64,000 nucleotides of DNA, taken from the NCBI GenBank assembly GCA_910588105.1, contig CAJUQD010000009.1, positions 4,573 through 68,572 of the forward strand, given 5' to 3'. The stretch comes from an uncultured Oscillospiraceae bacterium. Its GTDB lineage: Bacteria > Bacillota > Clostridia > Oscillospirales > Oscillospiraceae. Under the pieces are notes generated by a model. It was given only the letters and a program-made list of their open reading frames with translations. It had not been told where the DNA came from and ran no database searches. Each line of letters begins with the position of its first letter. The stretch's first letter is position 1. A program made the position numbers and the translations under genes. This document shows, piece by piece, positions 16,722 through 25,735 of this stretch.

Positions 16722-17605
16722 TCCAGGTTCTGGACCTGTTCGCGGATTTTCTCAATCTCCGCCTTCATGTCCACTACCCGCCGGGTAATCTCCACATCAC
16801 TGCATTTTGAGCCAATGGTATTGGCCTCCCGGTTGAACTCTTGGATAAGGAAGTCCAGCTTACGCCCCACTGCGCCCCCAGCCTCCAGCAGCTCCCGCAG
16901 CTGGCCCAGATGGCTGTGGAGCCGGACGGTCTCTTCGTCCACCGCCACTTTGTCGGCAAAGATGGCCGCCTCAGTGACAAGACGGGCCGCATCAATTTGG
17001 GTGTTCTGGAGCACCTCCCGCATTTTGGCCTCCAGCCGGGCCCGGTAGTCGTTCACCGTCTGGGGAGAACGCGCCTCCACCTCACCCAGCAGTCTTTCGA
17101 TGGCGTCTGCCCGGCCCAAAATATCCTCGGCCAAACGCCCGCCCTCCGTAGCGCGCATGGTATTGAAATCATCAATAGCCAGATCCAGCACAGCCAGTAG
17201 GCGGTCTCTCATCTCGTCCAGGTTCTCCGCCCGCTTTTCCACTGTGAGCACATCGGGGAATCGGGCCAGGTCGGTGGGGTAATACTCCCGCCGAACCTTT
17301 CCCCCGCCCAGATCGCAGAGCTTGTACAGCGCATCGATATAGCCCTTGGCCAACTCCTCGTTTACACTGACCACCATATCGTCCCCATGGCTGCGGACAA
17401 TGGTGACAAACACGTCCACCTTGCCCCGGGCAACCCCCCTCTGCACCCGGGCCTTCATGACGTCCTCCGCAAAAATGTAAGCCCTTGGCATTTTCACCGT
17501 GCAGTCCAGATAGCGGTTGTTCACCGCACGCAGCTCTACCGTGAGCTGGACGCCATCGTCAAAGGATTGTTCTCCCCGGCCATAGCCGGTCATGCTTTTT
17601 ACCAA
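16718..17605 (-). CDS. yicC: YicC family endoribonuclease-like protein
   Basis: The 295-residue protein matches the YicC family: [12 protein letters not shown] opening, NNRYLDC, and the C-terminal [12 protein letters not shown] segment. Escherichia coli YicC is an endoribonuclease or adaptor that promotes decay of the small RNA RyhB; the role in Firmicutes is not established. It overlaps remA by four bases. Confidence 0.94.
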   Translation of the reverse strand: MVKSMTGYGRGEQSFDDGVQLTVELRAVNNRYLDCTVKMPRAYIFAEDVMKARVQRGVARGKVDVFVTIVRSHGDDMVVSVNEELAKGYIDALYKLCDLGGGKVRREYYPTDLARFPDVLTVEKRAENLDEMRDRLLAVLDLAIDDFNTMRATEGGRLAEDILGRADAIERLLGEVEARSPQTVNDYRARLEAKMREVLQNTQIDAARLVTEAAIFADKVAVDEETVRLHSHLGQLRELLEAGGAVGRKLDFLIQEFNREANTIGSKCSDVEITRRVVDMKAEIEKIREQVQNLE

Positions 17606-17620
17606 ATCAACCCCAGCCTT

Positions 17621-18142
17621 TCAATGAGCCGTCCGCTGTACGCGGTTAAGATAGACCGCGATCAGCTTGCTAAATCCATAATCATATGCCGCAAACATCA
17701 TGTTGGCTGCCAAATAGAGCGCCCAGAGGGAATTTCCCAGCGCCTCTGGCAGCGTGGCCAGCATCGCGCCCATCATGGTGAGGTAAAGCACTGTGAACAC
17801 CGCGTTAAAAAATCCCAGCTTTATGATATACTCCAAAAGCCTCTTCCGGGGTTTCTCCGCCACCGACTTTACCATGGGATATGCCCCGAACAGTGCAGTG
17901 AAAAGCAGCGCGCAGAATTTATCCGGCACCAAAAGCAGCACCAAAATTGACGCGCCTGCCCAGCAAAAAACTCCCGCCTTCAGTCCCACTGAAATCACTG
18001 CTGCTGCGGGCAGCAATCCGCCCAACGCCACAATTCCCCAGCGGCCCGTGGGTGCCAGGCAGGCCAAATATACCAAGATTACCGCCATGGCCCCCAGTAT
18101 CGCCGGATAGGCCACCTTTATCGCCGTGCTTTTCCGTCTCAT
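17621..18142 (-). CDS. Polytopic membrane protein of unknown function
   Basis: A 173-residue protein with about five hydrophobic segments (near residues 11-30, 35-55, 57-80, 105-125 and 130-155) and a basic N terminus typical of an inner-membrane protein. A basic loop KPRKRLLEY sits mid-way. I do not recognise the family. It lies one base after the DnaJ-like gene and 15 bases before yicC, inside the long operon. Confidence 0.75.
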   Translation of the reverse strand: MRRKSTAIKVAYPAILGAMAVILVYLACLAPTGRWGIVALGGLLPAAAVISVGLKAGVFCWAGASILVLLLVPDKFCALLFTALFGAYPMVKSVAEKPRKRLLEYIIKLGFFNAVFTVLYLTMMGAMLATLPEALGNSLWALYLAANMMFAAYDYGFSKLIAVYLNRVQRTAH

Positions 18143-18143
18143 A

Positions 18144-18758
18144 TCAGCGGCAGCCCCCGCACAGGCAATTCATGCACATCAGCGTGGTGCAGCAATCCAG
18201 CCCATCGCACTGGGCGCCTGCCATATCCGGCCGGTAGCCGTACCCCCCTTGCTGCATCATGTTGAAGGCCTGCCGGTATTCCATATTGCCCGGTTCCATC
18301 TGGACGGCAATCTGATAGTTTTGTCTGGCTTCGTCCAGCCAGCCCCGGCGGTAGGCAATAGAACCCATAAGAAAATACCACTCCCCATTTCGGGATGCCC
18401 CCTGCAAAAGCCGTTCCGCCCCCTCCAGATCCCCCTGGCTGACAGCCTGACGGGCTTGGGCAAATACACCGCTCCCTGCGTTCTTCCTCTGCTGTTGGTA
18501 GGAAGGGCCATATCTGTACCCGCCTTGGCTTTGGGCGGCGCCTCCTCCGGCATACCCGGAACCGCCGCCAGAACGGGAACGGGTGATGGCATCATACGCC
18601 TCATTGATCTCCTTCATTTTCTCCTCAGCCAGGTCGGCAAGGGGATTGTTTTGGTAGTTATCGGGATGGTACTTCCGGGCCAGTTCCCGGTACGCCTTTT
18701 TTACCTCATTGTCATCGGCATCGGGACCCACGCCCAGCACCTCGTAGGGATCTCTCAT
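18144..18758 (-). CDS. J-domain protein with cysteine-rich tail
   Basis: The 204-residue protein starts with a J domain (about 1-65, HPD motif in [10 protein letters not shown]) that would stimulate an Hsp70 ATPase. A glycine/serine/tyrosine-rich linker follows, then two TPR-like helices (about 115-175), and an unusual tail with about seven cysteines in the last 20 residues ([20 protein letters not shown]). It lacks the zinc-finger and substrate domains of DnaJ itself. It overlaps the DUF5685 gene by four bases, suggesting a joint task. Confidence 0.85.
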   Translation of the reverse strand: MRDPYEVLGVGPDADDNEVKKAYRELARKYHPDNYQNNPLADLAEEKMKEINEAYDAITRSRSGGGSGYAGGGAAQSQGGYRYGPSYQQQRKNAGSGVFAQARQAVSQGDLEGAERLLQGASRNGEWYFLMGSIAYRRGWLDEARQNYQIAVQMEPGNMEYRQAFNMMQQGGYGYRPDMAGAQCDGLDCCTTLMCMNCLCGGCR

Positions 18759-19627
18759 TTACTCTTCTCCTTATTATCTCTCATTTCTTTCCAACGGCCA
18801 TCCAAAACGGCGCTTTGAACCGCAGGAAGGCCTATATAGAGAATATTCTCCACAATGGGCGTCCATCTGTCCAGCTCCAACAGCTCCGCCGCAGAGCCTG
18901 CCAAACGCAGCGAGTGCGTTGCGGTGGTCTCCAGATAATCCCGGTTGTCCCGGGCGTTCCCCTCAAATCGGGCATCCAGCGCATTATAGCGCCCTTTCCG
19001 CCTGTCATCATCCAAATCGTCCCAGGCATCCATCAGGTAAACCCACCGGCCCAGATGATAGAGCAGCTGGGCCAGCGTCCGCCTCTTTCCCTCTCCAGGG
19101 ACTGCCTGGGCTGCGCATGCCAAAATCTGAGCGAAAGCGTCTGCGGCCCGATCCAGTTGGGGGGATTTTGACTCCTCAAACTCCCGCAGGCGGGTCAGCC
19201 CCTCCCGGGTTTGGATGTCAAATCCAGGCTGGGCATCCGCCGCCCGGCGGTAAGCCCGATGGAACAGCCGCCGCATAAAACGGAAGGGAAGCCCGGCAAA
19301 AAAACTATGGTCGTCCACATCATCGCTCAGCTTGTGCCAAGTTAGGATCATACTTTGGTCGGCGGCGGCGTCCAGCCGGCTGCACGTCAGGCAGGGCCTG
19401 GGCCTGCGACACGGGTGAATCGGGCAGCGCAGGCAACACAGCCTGTCCTCCCCCTCCCCCGCCGCCAGAACAATGGCTAAAAATGTGAAGTCATATTGCA
19501 GTGTCATCCTGGCCAACCAGCCATGACGCCTCCCCAGCGCATGGCACAGCCCACAGTAAGCACTCTGGTATACGTCCTTTTGCTCCTGATCCAGCCGGTT
19601 CAGGGCAGGACGGACATAGCCAAACAT
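18755..19627 (-). CDS. DUF5685 family protein
   Basis: The 290-residue protein opens [12 protein letters not shown] and has a conserved YCGLCHALG motif and a cysteine cluster (CCLRC, HPC, PCLTC) in its first third; these could bind a metal. The remainder is helical and resembles the all-alpha prenyl-transferase-like fold, as far as eye inspection allows. The family has no assigned role. Coupling to the J-domain gene (4-bp overlap) and to cdaR (1-bp overlap) is visible. Confidence 0.85.
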   Translation of the reverse strand: MFGYVRPALNRLDQEQKDVYQSAYCGLCHALGRRHGWLARMTLQYDFTFLAIVLAAGEGEDRLCCLRCPIHPCRRPRPCLTCSRLDAAADQSMILTWHKLSDDVDDHSFFAGLPFRFMRRLFHRAYRRAADAQPGFDIQTREGLTRLREFEESKSPQLDRAADAFAQILACAAQAVPGEGKRRTLAQLLYHLGRWVYLMDAWDDLDDDRRKGRYNALDARFEGNARDNRDYLETTATHSLRLAGSAAELLELDRWTPIVENILYIGLPAVQSAVLDGRWKEMRDNKEKSK

Positions 19628-20928
19628 CAGCCGTCCCGGGCCAGGGATACCACGATGGAGTAGGTCCTGGGGGTTACCACGCCCACATCGCTCGAGGTCG
19701 CCGCGCTGTACAGGTAAATTGTGACGGGCACCGTGTATTTTCCCGCAGCCTGATTGATGTCTTTCAAATCGGCCACTACCCGGATGCTCTCTTCGGTGAG
19801 CTCGTCCAGCAGCGCCTCCGGCCCCCGCACCCGCACCGGCAGAACCTGGGTAATGATGGTTGGCGTCCAGCCCTCGGGGGCGTTGATAGTGCTGATGCGG
19901 CTGGTCACCTGGAATGTTCGGGTTTCCACCCTTTTGTTCACGCTGAGCAAAGCAGTCACCTCGGTGATGCCGCTCAGGTTCTCCAATTCATCGGCCAACG
20001 GAATGGAGAAGGTCACCTCTCCCCCACTCTGGGCCAGATTGTCGTCCAGCTCCGCCAAGTCTATGGTGCCTAGAACCAATTCCCCCTCCCCTGTCAGTGC
20101 ATCCACAGCCTCCCTGCTGCCTGCCACAGTGATGGTGCTGTCACTGAGCCTGAGCCTTACATCTTTTTCACTCAGGCCTCCTCCCGGGACTATATTCACC
20201 TTTAAGGGAACCTCCGCCGTGGCCCGTATGGGAAAAACAGTGTAAATGGCGTCCACATCGCAGCTTATCCCCAGCTCCAGCGGGTCGCCGCTGGCCCCGA
20301 TAAGTTGGAAAGGGAACGCATTGCTCACCGTCTCCGTCAGGTTGTCTCCGGTGACAATAACCTTGGCGTGGGATACCTGGTTAACCAAGTCCGCCCGGCC
20401 GCTGATAAGGAGTTCCATCGGGTCAAATCGAAAATCATCGTTATCCCCAGCCAAATAGCCCTCGGCTACCGTACCCTGGAACTCACCCTCTATCCTCACT
20501 TTCCGGCTCAGCGCCCGGGCCACTTCCACGCTCACCGCGCTGCCGCCCAACCCGCCCGGTCCGCTGTAGATAATCTCCACGTCCGTCTCTTTGACCCCGT
20601 TAGGCAGAATCACACGGTAGTTCACCACATGGGTATCATCCGTGCTGATGTTGGCCACATTCGCCACCAGCCTGGGCTGCTCCCTTTTCAGCACTGCCAA
20701 AACCATAGGGGACGCCTGGACGGTGATGGTGGCCTTCACATCCCGGTTGACAATCATCAGCCCCCGCTCCTCCAAAATTTCCTCCCCGGTAAACTCCACA
20801 GGGAGGTTGGCAAAGCGTTCGCTGTCCTTGGTGCTATCCTTGGAGGTCACAAACAGCCAAGCCGCGAAGGCCAGCAAAACGGAGAGCACCACATACAAGG
20901 CCTTGCTGTCAAGAATCTTCTTTCCCAT
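19627..20928 (-). CDS. cdaR: CdaR (YbbR-domain regulator of CdaA)
   Basis: CdaR is a membrane-anchored extracellular protein that modulates the diadenylate cyclase CdaA. The 433-residue protein has one N-terminal membrane helix (about 8-28) followed by about four YbbR repeats. The frame is open further upstream, but the ATG at 20926-20928 begins the normal MGKKILDSKALYV and has GGGAG upstream inside the end of cdaA. The 20-bp overlap with cdaA indicates coupled translation. Confidence 0.93.
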   Translation of the reverse strand: MGKKILDSKALYVVLSVLLAFAAWLFVTSKDSTKDSERFANLPVEFTGEEILEERGLMIVNRDVKATITVQASPMVLAVLKREQPRLVANVANISTDDTHVVNYRVILPNGVKETDVEIIYSGPGGLGGSAVSVEVARALSRKVRIEGEFQGTVAEGYLAGDNDDFRFDPMELLISGRADLVNQVSHAKVIVTGDNLTETVSNAFPFQLIGASGDPLELGISCDVDAIYTVFPIRATAEVPLKVNIVPGGGLSEKDVRLRLSDSTITVAGSREAVDALTGEGELVLGTIDLAELDDNLAQSGGEVTFSIPLADELENLSGITEVTALLSVNKRVETRTFQVTSRISTINAPEGWTPTIITQVLPVRVRGPEALLDELTEESIRVVADLKDINQAAGKYTVPVTIYLYSAATSSDVGVVTPRTYSIVVSLARDG

Positions 20929-21808
20929 TGGAATTATCTCCCTTGATGCCCTTGAATACACTGGTAATCCGGGCGGCGGCGGTGACGGGCTTATTCTCTT
21001 CGCCCGTCCCCGGCATCAGTTCCAGACGGAGCAGCCGCTCCAGGGTCTCCGGCGACAGGTGGCGCTTGAGCATCCCATTGACGGCCACCGAAATGGAACC
21101 TGTTTCCTCAGATACAATGGCTACCACCGCGTCGGAATTTTCGCTGATGCCGATACCAGCCCGGTGACGCATGCCCAGATCCCGGCTCAAATTCACATTG
21201 CCCGACAAGGGTAGCATGCACCCTGCCCCTATGATGCGCCCGCTTCGGACGATCACCGCCCCATCGTGAAGGGGCGCTTTATTCCAGAACAGATTCTTCA
21301 AAAGCTCAGCCGACACCTGGCAGTCCAGGCCGGTGCCGGTCTTGAGCACGTCGTCCAACAGGGTGCGGCGCTCAAATACCATCAGCGCCCCCACCCTGTC
21401 CCTGGACAGGGACGCATAGGCGTCCACGGTCTCCTTGATGGCGGTTTCCAAGTCGTTGCTATAACTCTCCGCCACAAACAGCTCCTTGATCTTGCCGCTG
21501 CCCATCTGCTCCAAAAACCGGCGCAGCTCTGGCTGAAACAGGATAATAAGGGCGATGACACCCAGCTCCACCGCGTTGTTCAGCACCGTGCGGACAACCC
21601 TCAGATGGAGCTGGGGCAGATTGGCCAGCGCCATGGCCACCACAATGAATAAAATGGCCTTGACCACCTGCCCGGACCGGCTGCGGCGCACAAAGCGGAA
21701 CAGATGGTAAATGCCGAAGGCTATGATGGCCATATCCAGAAGGTCGGTGAGGCCGATGAGCCTGAGGTATTCCGGCACCAGCTCAAGCGTCTGCAAAATG
21801 GTTTCCAC
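20909..21808 (-). CDS. cdaA: Diadenylate cyclase CdaA
   Basis: CdaA makes cyclic di-AMP, which controls potassium and osmolyte balance and wall homeostasis. The protein has three N-terminal membrane helices (to about residue 85) and a DAC domain with HDGAVIV and RHRAGIG. The GTG at 21806-21808 was preferred as start (299 residues) because AAAGGAG lies nine bases upstream; the open frame extends 20 codons further. No glmM follows; instead cdaR leads into DUF5685 and dnaJ-like genes. Confidence 0.94.
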   Translation of the reverse strand: METILQTLELVPEYLRLIGLTDLLDMAIIAFGIYHLFRFVRRSRSGQVVKAILFIVVAMALANLPQLHLRVVRTVLNNAVELGVIALIILFQPELRRFLEQMGSGKIKELFVAESYSNDLETAIKETVDAYASLSRDRVGALMVFERRTLLDDVLKTGTGLDCQVSAELLKNLFWNKAPLHDGAVIVRSGRIIGAGCMLPLSGNVNLSRDLGMRHRAGIGISENSDAVVAIVSEETGSISVAVNGMLKRHLSPETLERLLRLELMPGTGEENKPVTAAARITSVFKGIKGDNSNGKEDS

Positions 21809-21875
21809 GCCCACCCACTCCTTTCCTCCCCGAAACTGTCGCGGCGGCGGATTGCCGTACTGCGGCATTTTGAAT

Positions 21876-21904
21876 ATTATAGCTTATTTGTCTGGCGTTG
21901 GCAA
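21876..21904 (-). promoter_or_regulatory. SigA promoter of the cdaA operon
   Basis: On the minus strand TTGCCA (21899-21904) and TATAAT (21876-21881) are spaced by 17 nt. This is the probable head promoter of the operon running from cdaA to rsgA. Confidence 0.85.
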
Positions 21905-21988
21905 GTAATTCAAGGAGAATTCAGAGAAAATTCACGTCCCGTACATAGACAATATAAGGGGGCGCGGTATATTCCACGCCCCCTCGCC

Positions 21989-23119
21989 CTATTTTTTTGC
22001 CGCGCGTACCAGCTCCCGGACGGTCTCCGCCGCCCGTTCCGCCTGATCCCGGCGGTTAAAGGCGGAAAAGCTGAAACGGACGGTGCCGGTATCCAGCGTA
22101 CCCGCCATACGGTGGGCCAACGGGGCGCAGTGCAGACCCGCACGCACGGCGATCCCCCGCTTTGCCATCGCCGCCCCCGCCTCTTCACAGTCCAGCCCAT
22201 CCACAACGATGGAATACAGCCCGCTCTGGCTGCCATTGTTCCCCCGGAACACAGTAATGCCGGGACACCGTTCCAACATGTCCATCATCCGCCCGGCCAG
22301 CATCTGCTCATGACGGTGGATACGGCCTGCGCCCGTCCGGGCGACAAATTTCATTCCTTCCAGCAGGCCCGCCGCACCGCAAACATTGTGGGTGCCCGCC
22401 TCCAATCGATCCGGGAGAAAATCGGGCATCTCCTGCTGCGCGGAAAGGCTGCCCGTCCCGCCGAACAGCACAGGCCGGGTCTGGCTACCGCACAGCAGCA
22501 ACCCGGTGCCCTGGGGCCCATACAGCCCTTTGTGCCCCGGCATGGCGACAAACGCCGCCCCCCAGCCCTCCATATCCACGTTGAGCACTCCGGCCGATTG
22601 GGATGCGTCTACAATGAGGGGCACGCCCCGCTCCCGGCACAGCCTGGCAATGCGCTCTACCGGCTGGACAAAGCCAAACACGTTGGACACGTGGTTGCAG
22701 ATGACAGCGTCCACACCAGGGGTAACCTCCCGCTCAAAGGCCGCATATACCCCTTCTGAATCGAACAGCGGCCCGCCGGCCACCTTAACCTTCACTTCCG
22801 GGATGGCGTGGACTGGCCGGGTAACGGCGTTGTGCTCATAGCCGGAGATCACCACGGTCCCCCCTGGCCCCACCAGGGAGCGGATGGCAATATTCAGCCC
22901 ATGGGTGGCATTTGAGGTCAGCACAACCCGCTCCGGGTCATCCACATGGAACAGCCGCGCCGCCTGCTCCCGCATTTGGTACATTAGCTTCGCCGCTCCC
23001 ATTCCCGGCGCGTGCCCGCCTCTGCCGGGGCTGGCCAGATGGGTCATGGCCCATGCGCAGGCCCGGGGGACTGTCCCAGGTTTTTCCAGCGTGGTGGCGG
23101 CACTGTCCAGATAAATCAT
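21989..23119 (-). CDS. Cysteine desulfurase-like aminotransferase class V (EF2568 type)
   Basis: The 376-residue PLP protein has the MIYLDSAATT opening, the PLP lysine in MPGHKGLYGPQGTG and the catalytic cysteine in RAGLHCAPLAH. It would liberate sulfur or selenium from cysteine or selenocysteine. The start at 23117-23119 overlaps the stop of the DUF3343 gene by four bases; the longer open frame is discarded. The DUF3343 neighbour is described as a putative sulfur/selenium carrier, which links this pair to selenium- or sulfur-labelled enzymes rather than to bulk iron-sulfur assembly. Confidence 0.9.
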   Translation of the reverse strand: MIYLDSAATTLEKPGTVPRACAWAMTHLASPGRGGHAPGMGAAKLMYQMREQAARLFHVDDPERVVLTSNATHGLNIAIRSLVGPGGTVVISGYEHNAVTRPVHAIPEVKVKVAGGPLFDSEGVYAAFEREVTPGVDAVICNHVSNVFGFVQPVERIARLCRERGVPLIVDASQSAGVLNVDMEGWGAAFVAMPGHKGLYGPQGTGLLLCGSQTRPVLFGGTGSLSAQQEMPDFLPDRLEAGTHNVCGAAGLLEGMKFVARTGAGRIHRHEQMLAGRMMDMLERCPGITVFRGNNGSQSGLYSIVVDGLDCEEAGAAMAKRGIAVRAGLHCAPLAHRMAGTLDTGTVRFSFSAFNRRDQAERAAETVRELVRAAKK

Positions 23120-23370
23120 GATTTCACCTCGCTGTACTCCCCCTCCGCCGTCTGAAGGAACACCTGCTTGGGGGACATGCCCTCCCGGCGCAGCACTGTC
23201 AGCGCGTCGGCGAGCCGTCTCTCCGGGATGCGCACACAATAGCCGCAGCCCTCCTTGGAAATAAGCTTGGGCGAGCGCTGGACCCATCCTGGAATACCCA
23301 CCCGCTCCAGCACTTGGGCGGTGCGCTGGGCATAGGTGAGCGAGCGGCAGATAATGAGGTAATAGACCAT
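23116..23370 (-). CDS. DUF3343 putative sulfur/selenium carrier
   Basis: An 84-residue protein of the DUF3343 family with a conserved CGYC pair (residues 42-45), the expected persulfide- or selenide-carrying site. It overlaps the cysteine desulfurase-like gene by four bases. The family is often found near selenium-dependent molybdenum hydroxylase genes; none is visible in this window. Confidence 0.85.
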   Translation of the reverse strand: MVYYLIICRSLTYAQRTAQVLERVGIPGWVQRSPKLISKEGCGYCVRIPERRLADALTVLRREGMSPKQVFLQTAEGEYSEVKS

Positions 23371-23412
23371 TGGCCCACCATTCCTTTTCCCTGTTTCTTG
23401 AGGGGCGTGAAA

Positions 23413-23452
23413 GCGCTCCTCTCAAAGGCATCTTATGCCCTGAGAGGAGCGC
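23413..23452. terminator. Hairpin between ispF and the DUF3343 gene
   Basis: A perfect 12-bp stem (23413-23424 with 23441-23452) encloses a second small hairpin. In the minus direction it is followed by a short T-tract. It probably separates ispDF from the DUF3343/desulfurase pair. Confidence 0.6.
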
Positions 23453-23464
23453 CGGTGACATCAT

Positions 23465-23938
23465 TTACTTTTCCTCAATCAGCGCCACCGCATGGGCGGC
23501 GATTCCCTCGCCCGCCCCGGTGAAGCCAAGGCCCTCCTCGGTGGTAGCCTTGACACTCACCCGGCCCGGATCAATTCCCATGGCGGCGGCCAGCCGCTCC
23601 CGCATCAGGGGAACGTGGGCGGCCAGCTTGGGCCGTTGGGCCAATACCGTGGCGTCCACATTGCCAATCCCATACCCGTTTTCATCCAATAGTCCCGCAA
23701 CCCGGCGCAGCAGCGCCAGGCTGTCCGCCCCCTCGTAAGCGGGGTCATTGTCCGGGAACTGCCCTCCAATATCCCCCAGCGCCGCCGCCCCCAGCAAGGC
23801 ATCCATGACGGCATGCGCTAGCACATCGGCATCAGAGTGGCCCAACAGGCCCTTTTCAAAGGGAAGCTCCACCCCGCCCAGAACAAGTCTGCATCCCTCC
23901 ACCAGACGGTGTACGTCATACCCGTGGCCAATTCTCAC
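23465..23938 (-). CDS. ispF: 2-C-methyl-D-erythritol 2,4-cyclodiphosphate synthase
   Basis: IspF catalyses the fifth step of the MEP isoprenoid pathway. The 157-residue protein has the zinc-binding GYDVH at the N terminus, [18 protein letters not shown] and GDIGGQFPD. It overlaps ispD by four bases. Another MEP gene, ispH, lies at 42.5-44.5 kb. Confidence 0.97.
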   Translation of the reverse strand: MRIGHGYDVHRLVEGCRLVLGGVELPFEKGLLGHSDADVLAHAVMDALLGAAALGDIGGQFPDNDPAYEGADSLALLRRVAGLLDENGYGIGNVDATVLAQRPKLAAHVPLMRERLAAAMGIDPGRVSVKATTEEGLGFTGAGEGIAAHAVALIEEK

Positions 23939-24654
23939 AGCGCAGGCGCCTCCTCCAGCAAAACCTCGCCGATGAGCAGGTCGGCAGGGGTTGTGAGCTT
24001 GATGTTTCGCTCATCCCCGGCAGTAAGCGCCACCTTCATCCCAAGCCGTTCTACGGCAGCACAATCGTCGGTGAGCTCGACCCCGTCGTCCAGCGCCTTT
24101 TGCAGCGCTGCCCGGATCAGGTCGCCGTCAAATACCTGGGGTGTCTGTACGGCATACAGTGACGGGCGGTCCAAGGTACGTTCCACCAAGCCGTCCCGGG
24201 CCTCTTTGATGGTGTCCTTCACCGAAACGGCGGGGGCCGCAGCGCCTCCCACCGCCGCCTGGGCAATAGCATCCCCAATCACCTGGGGAGTGACAAAAGG
24301 CCTTGCCCCATCATGGATGGCAATGAGAGGGGCTTTGTGTCCGCATTCCAAAGTACCCAGTCGGGCGGACTGTGTGCGGGTCTCCCCGCCCCGAATCACT
24401 TTGGCCACCTTGGTCAAACCGAAATCCTGGCACAGCCGCGCCACATCCGGCACCAAATCCTCCCGGGTAACAACCACGATCTCTTTTACTTCGGAAACCT
24501 GCTGAAAACTCTGGAGGCAACGCACAATCACGGGCAGCCCGCCCACCTCCGCCAAAACCTTGTCAAACCCCATCCGGGTGGATGCCCCGGCAGCCACCAC
24601 CACCACCGAGCAGCTAGGCCCGGCCTCTTTTTTCCGTCTGCGAAACAGTCCCAT
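23935..24654 (-). CDS. ispD: 2-C-methyl-D-erythritol 4-phosphate cytidylyltransferase
   Basis: IspD couples MEP to CTP. The 239-residue protein has the nucleotide-binding [15 protein letters not shown] and the downstream DGARPFV segment. The ATG at 24652-24654 was chosen; upstream the frame stays open to a GTG but reads through a GC-rich structured leader. No SigA promoter was found between carD and ispD. Confidence 0.93.
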   Translation of the reverse strand: MGLFRRRKKEAGPSCSVVVVAAGASTRMGFDKVLAEVGGLPVIVRCLQSFQQVSEVKEIVVVTREDLVPDVARLCQDFGLTKVAKVIRGGETRTQSARLGTLECGHKAPLIAIHDGARPFVTPQVIGDAIAQAAVGGAAAPAVSVKDTIKEARDGLVERTLDRPSLYAVQTPQVFDGDLIRAALQKALDDGVELTDDCAAVERLGMKVALTAGDERNIKLTTPADLLIGEVLLEEAPAL

Positions 24655-24783
24655 ATCGTCTTTACAAACTCCATTCCACTGCGCCCGCCTCCGGCGGGCA
24701 TCCGTTATTCCGTTGCTCGTCCTCCCCCACGCGATCCGCTCCACCCGGCCCGCGTGGGGCCACTCTTATCTTTTCCACAGCGC

Positions 24784-24808
24784 AAAAAGGAGCCTTTCGG
24801 CCCCTCTT
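24784..24808 (-). terminator. Terminator of carD
   Basis: A short GC stem closed by a GAAA tetraloop and followed by TTTTT on the minus strand, starting one base after the carD stop. Confidence 0.75.
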
Positions 24809-24809
24809 G

Positions 24810-25289
24810 CTAATGACTCAGCAGGCTGTTGATACTGCTCTCTACCGTTTCATAGGGCAAGCTCTGGGCCAGTACCAGCTCAGAGATGAGAATCTGCTTG
24901 GCCGTGTGAAGCATTTTTCGTTCCCCGTTTGATAACCCCCGCTGGCTGTCCCGCCGCAGCAGCCCCTTCACTACCCGGGCTACTTCCAGCAGGTCTCCGC
25001 TCTTCAGTCGCACCATATTTTCCCGGTACCGGCGGTTCCAGTTCTGGGTCATATCTACCTCAATGTCTTCCATCTCAGACATGAGTTCTTCCGCCCTGGT
25101 GTCGGACACCACAGGGCGCATCCCGATCTCGCCCGTATTATCCGTAGGCACCATCACCACCATATTGCCCACAGACAGCTTGAGCAGGTAAAACTCCTGA
25201 ACATGCCCGGAAACTTTGCGCTGAACAATGGAGTCTATAACCCCCGCCCCGTGCATAGGGTGGACTACCTTATCTCCGACCTGATACAA
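24810..25289 (-). CDS. carD: CarD/CdnL family RNA polymerase-binding regulator
   Basis: CarD-type proteins bind the RNA polymerase beta subunit and stabilise open complexes, often at rRNA promoters. The 159-residue protein has the beta-rich RNAP-interaction domain (YQVGDKVVHPMHGAG) and a helical DNA-binding half (RENMVRLKSGDLLEVARVVKGL). The start is taken as TTG (25287-25289), because GGAGGTGAG lies just upstream and the family begins with YxxGD. A palindrome spans its promoter. Confidence 0.92.
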   Translation of the reverse strand: MYQVGDKVVHPMHGAGVIDSIVQRKVSGHVQEFYLLKLSVGNMVVMVPTDNTGEIGMRPVVSDTRAEELMSEMEDIEVDMTQNWNRRYRENMVRLKSGDLLEVARVVKGLLRRDSQRGLSNGERKMLHTAKQILISELVLAQSLPYETVESSINSLLSH

Positions 25290-25311
25290 TGTCTCACCTC
25301 CAAAAATATGC

Positions 25312-25356
25312 ATAACTTTCCAAAGTTATTATACCCTTTTCTCCCTGCCTATGCAA
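25312..25356 (-). promoter_or_regulatory. carD promoter with overlapping palindrome
   Basis: On the minus strand TTGCAT (25351-25356), 17 nt, TATAAT (25328-25333). Just downstream of the -10, and touching it, ATAACTTT-CC-AAAGTTAT (25312-25329) forms a perfect 8-bp inverted repeat that would cover the transcription start. This is a good operator position. Confidence 0.75.
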
Positions 25357-25493
25357 CCTTTTTTCTCAAAAATTTTCAAATTTTACGAAAAATTGCCGGA
25401 ACAGCGGGGGTTCCTGGGCAGATCAGTCAAAAAACGGCATCATCTTTCAAAGCCTTGTCCTTATAACCAGGCGGATCATGATTCCAAAAAGGC

Positions 25494-25529
25494 AAAAATG
25501 GAAGGCACCCAATTGGGTGCCTTCCATTT
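25494..25529 (-). terminator. Terminator of tRNA-Arg
   Basis: A perfect 15-bp stem (25496-25510 with 25515-25529), AATT loop, and a T-tract on the minus strand directly after the tRNA 3' end. Confidence 0.9.
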
Positions 25530-25605
25530 GGTACGGCTGGAGGGACTCGAACCCCCGACCTTTTGGTTCGTAGCCAAACACTCTATCCAGCTGAGCTACA
25601 GCCGC
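25529..25605 (-). tRNA. tRNA-Arg (anticodon ACG)
   Basis: The minus strand folds into a 77-nt cloverleaf: acceptor GCGGCTG with CAGCCGT, a D arm with GCTCAGCTGGATAGAG, anticodon stem TTTGG/CCAAA with loop CTACGAA (anticodon ACG), T arm with GGTTCGAGTCC, and an encoded CCA end. It decodes CGU and, after deamination of A34 to inosine, CGC and CGA. Confidence 0.97.
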
Positions 25606-25695
25606 ATCTGTTTTTCACAGCTTAGTCATAATAACACATTGCTCCGGGAAATGCAAGCTGTTTTTTCAATTTTTTCGAATTTTTTTCTGGATGCC

Positions 25696-25732
25696 AAAAA
25701 CGGGGCCGATTACAGCAAAATCGGCCCCGTTT
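25696..25732 (-). terminator. Terminator of the SLH-domain gene
   Basis: A GC-rich stem (25698-25711 with 25719-25732) followed by TTTTT on the minus strand, four bases past the stop codon at 25736. Confidence 0.85.
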
Positions 25733-25735
25733 CCC

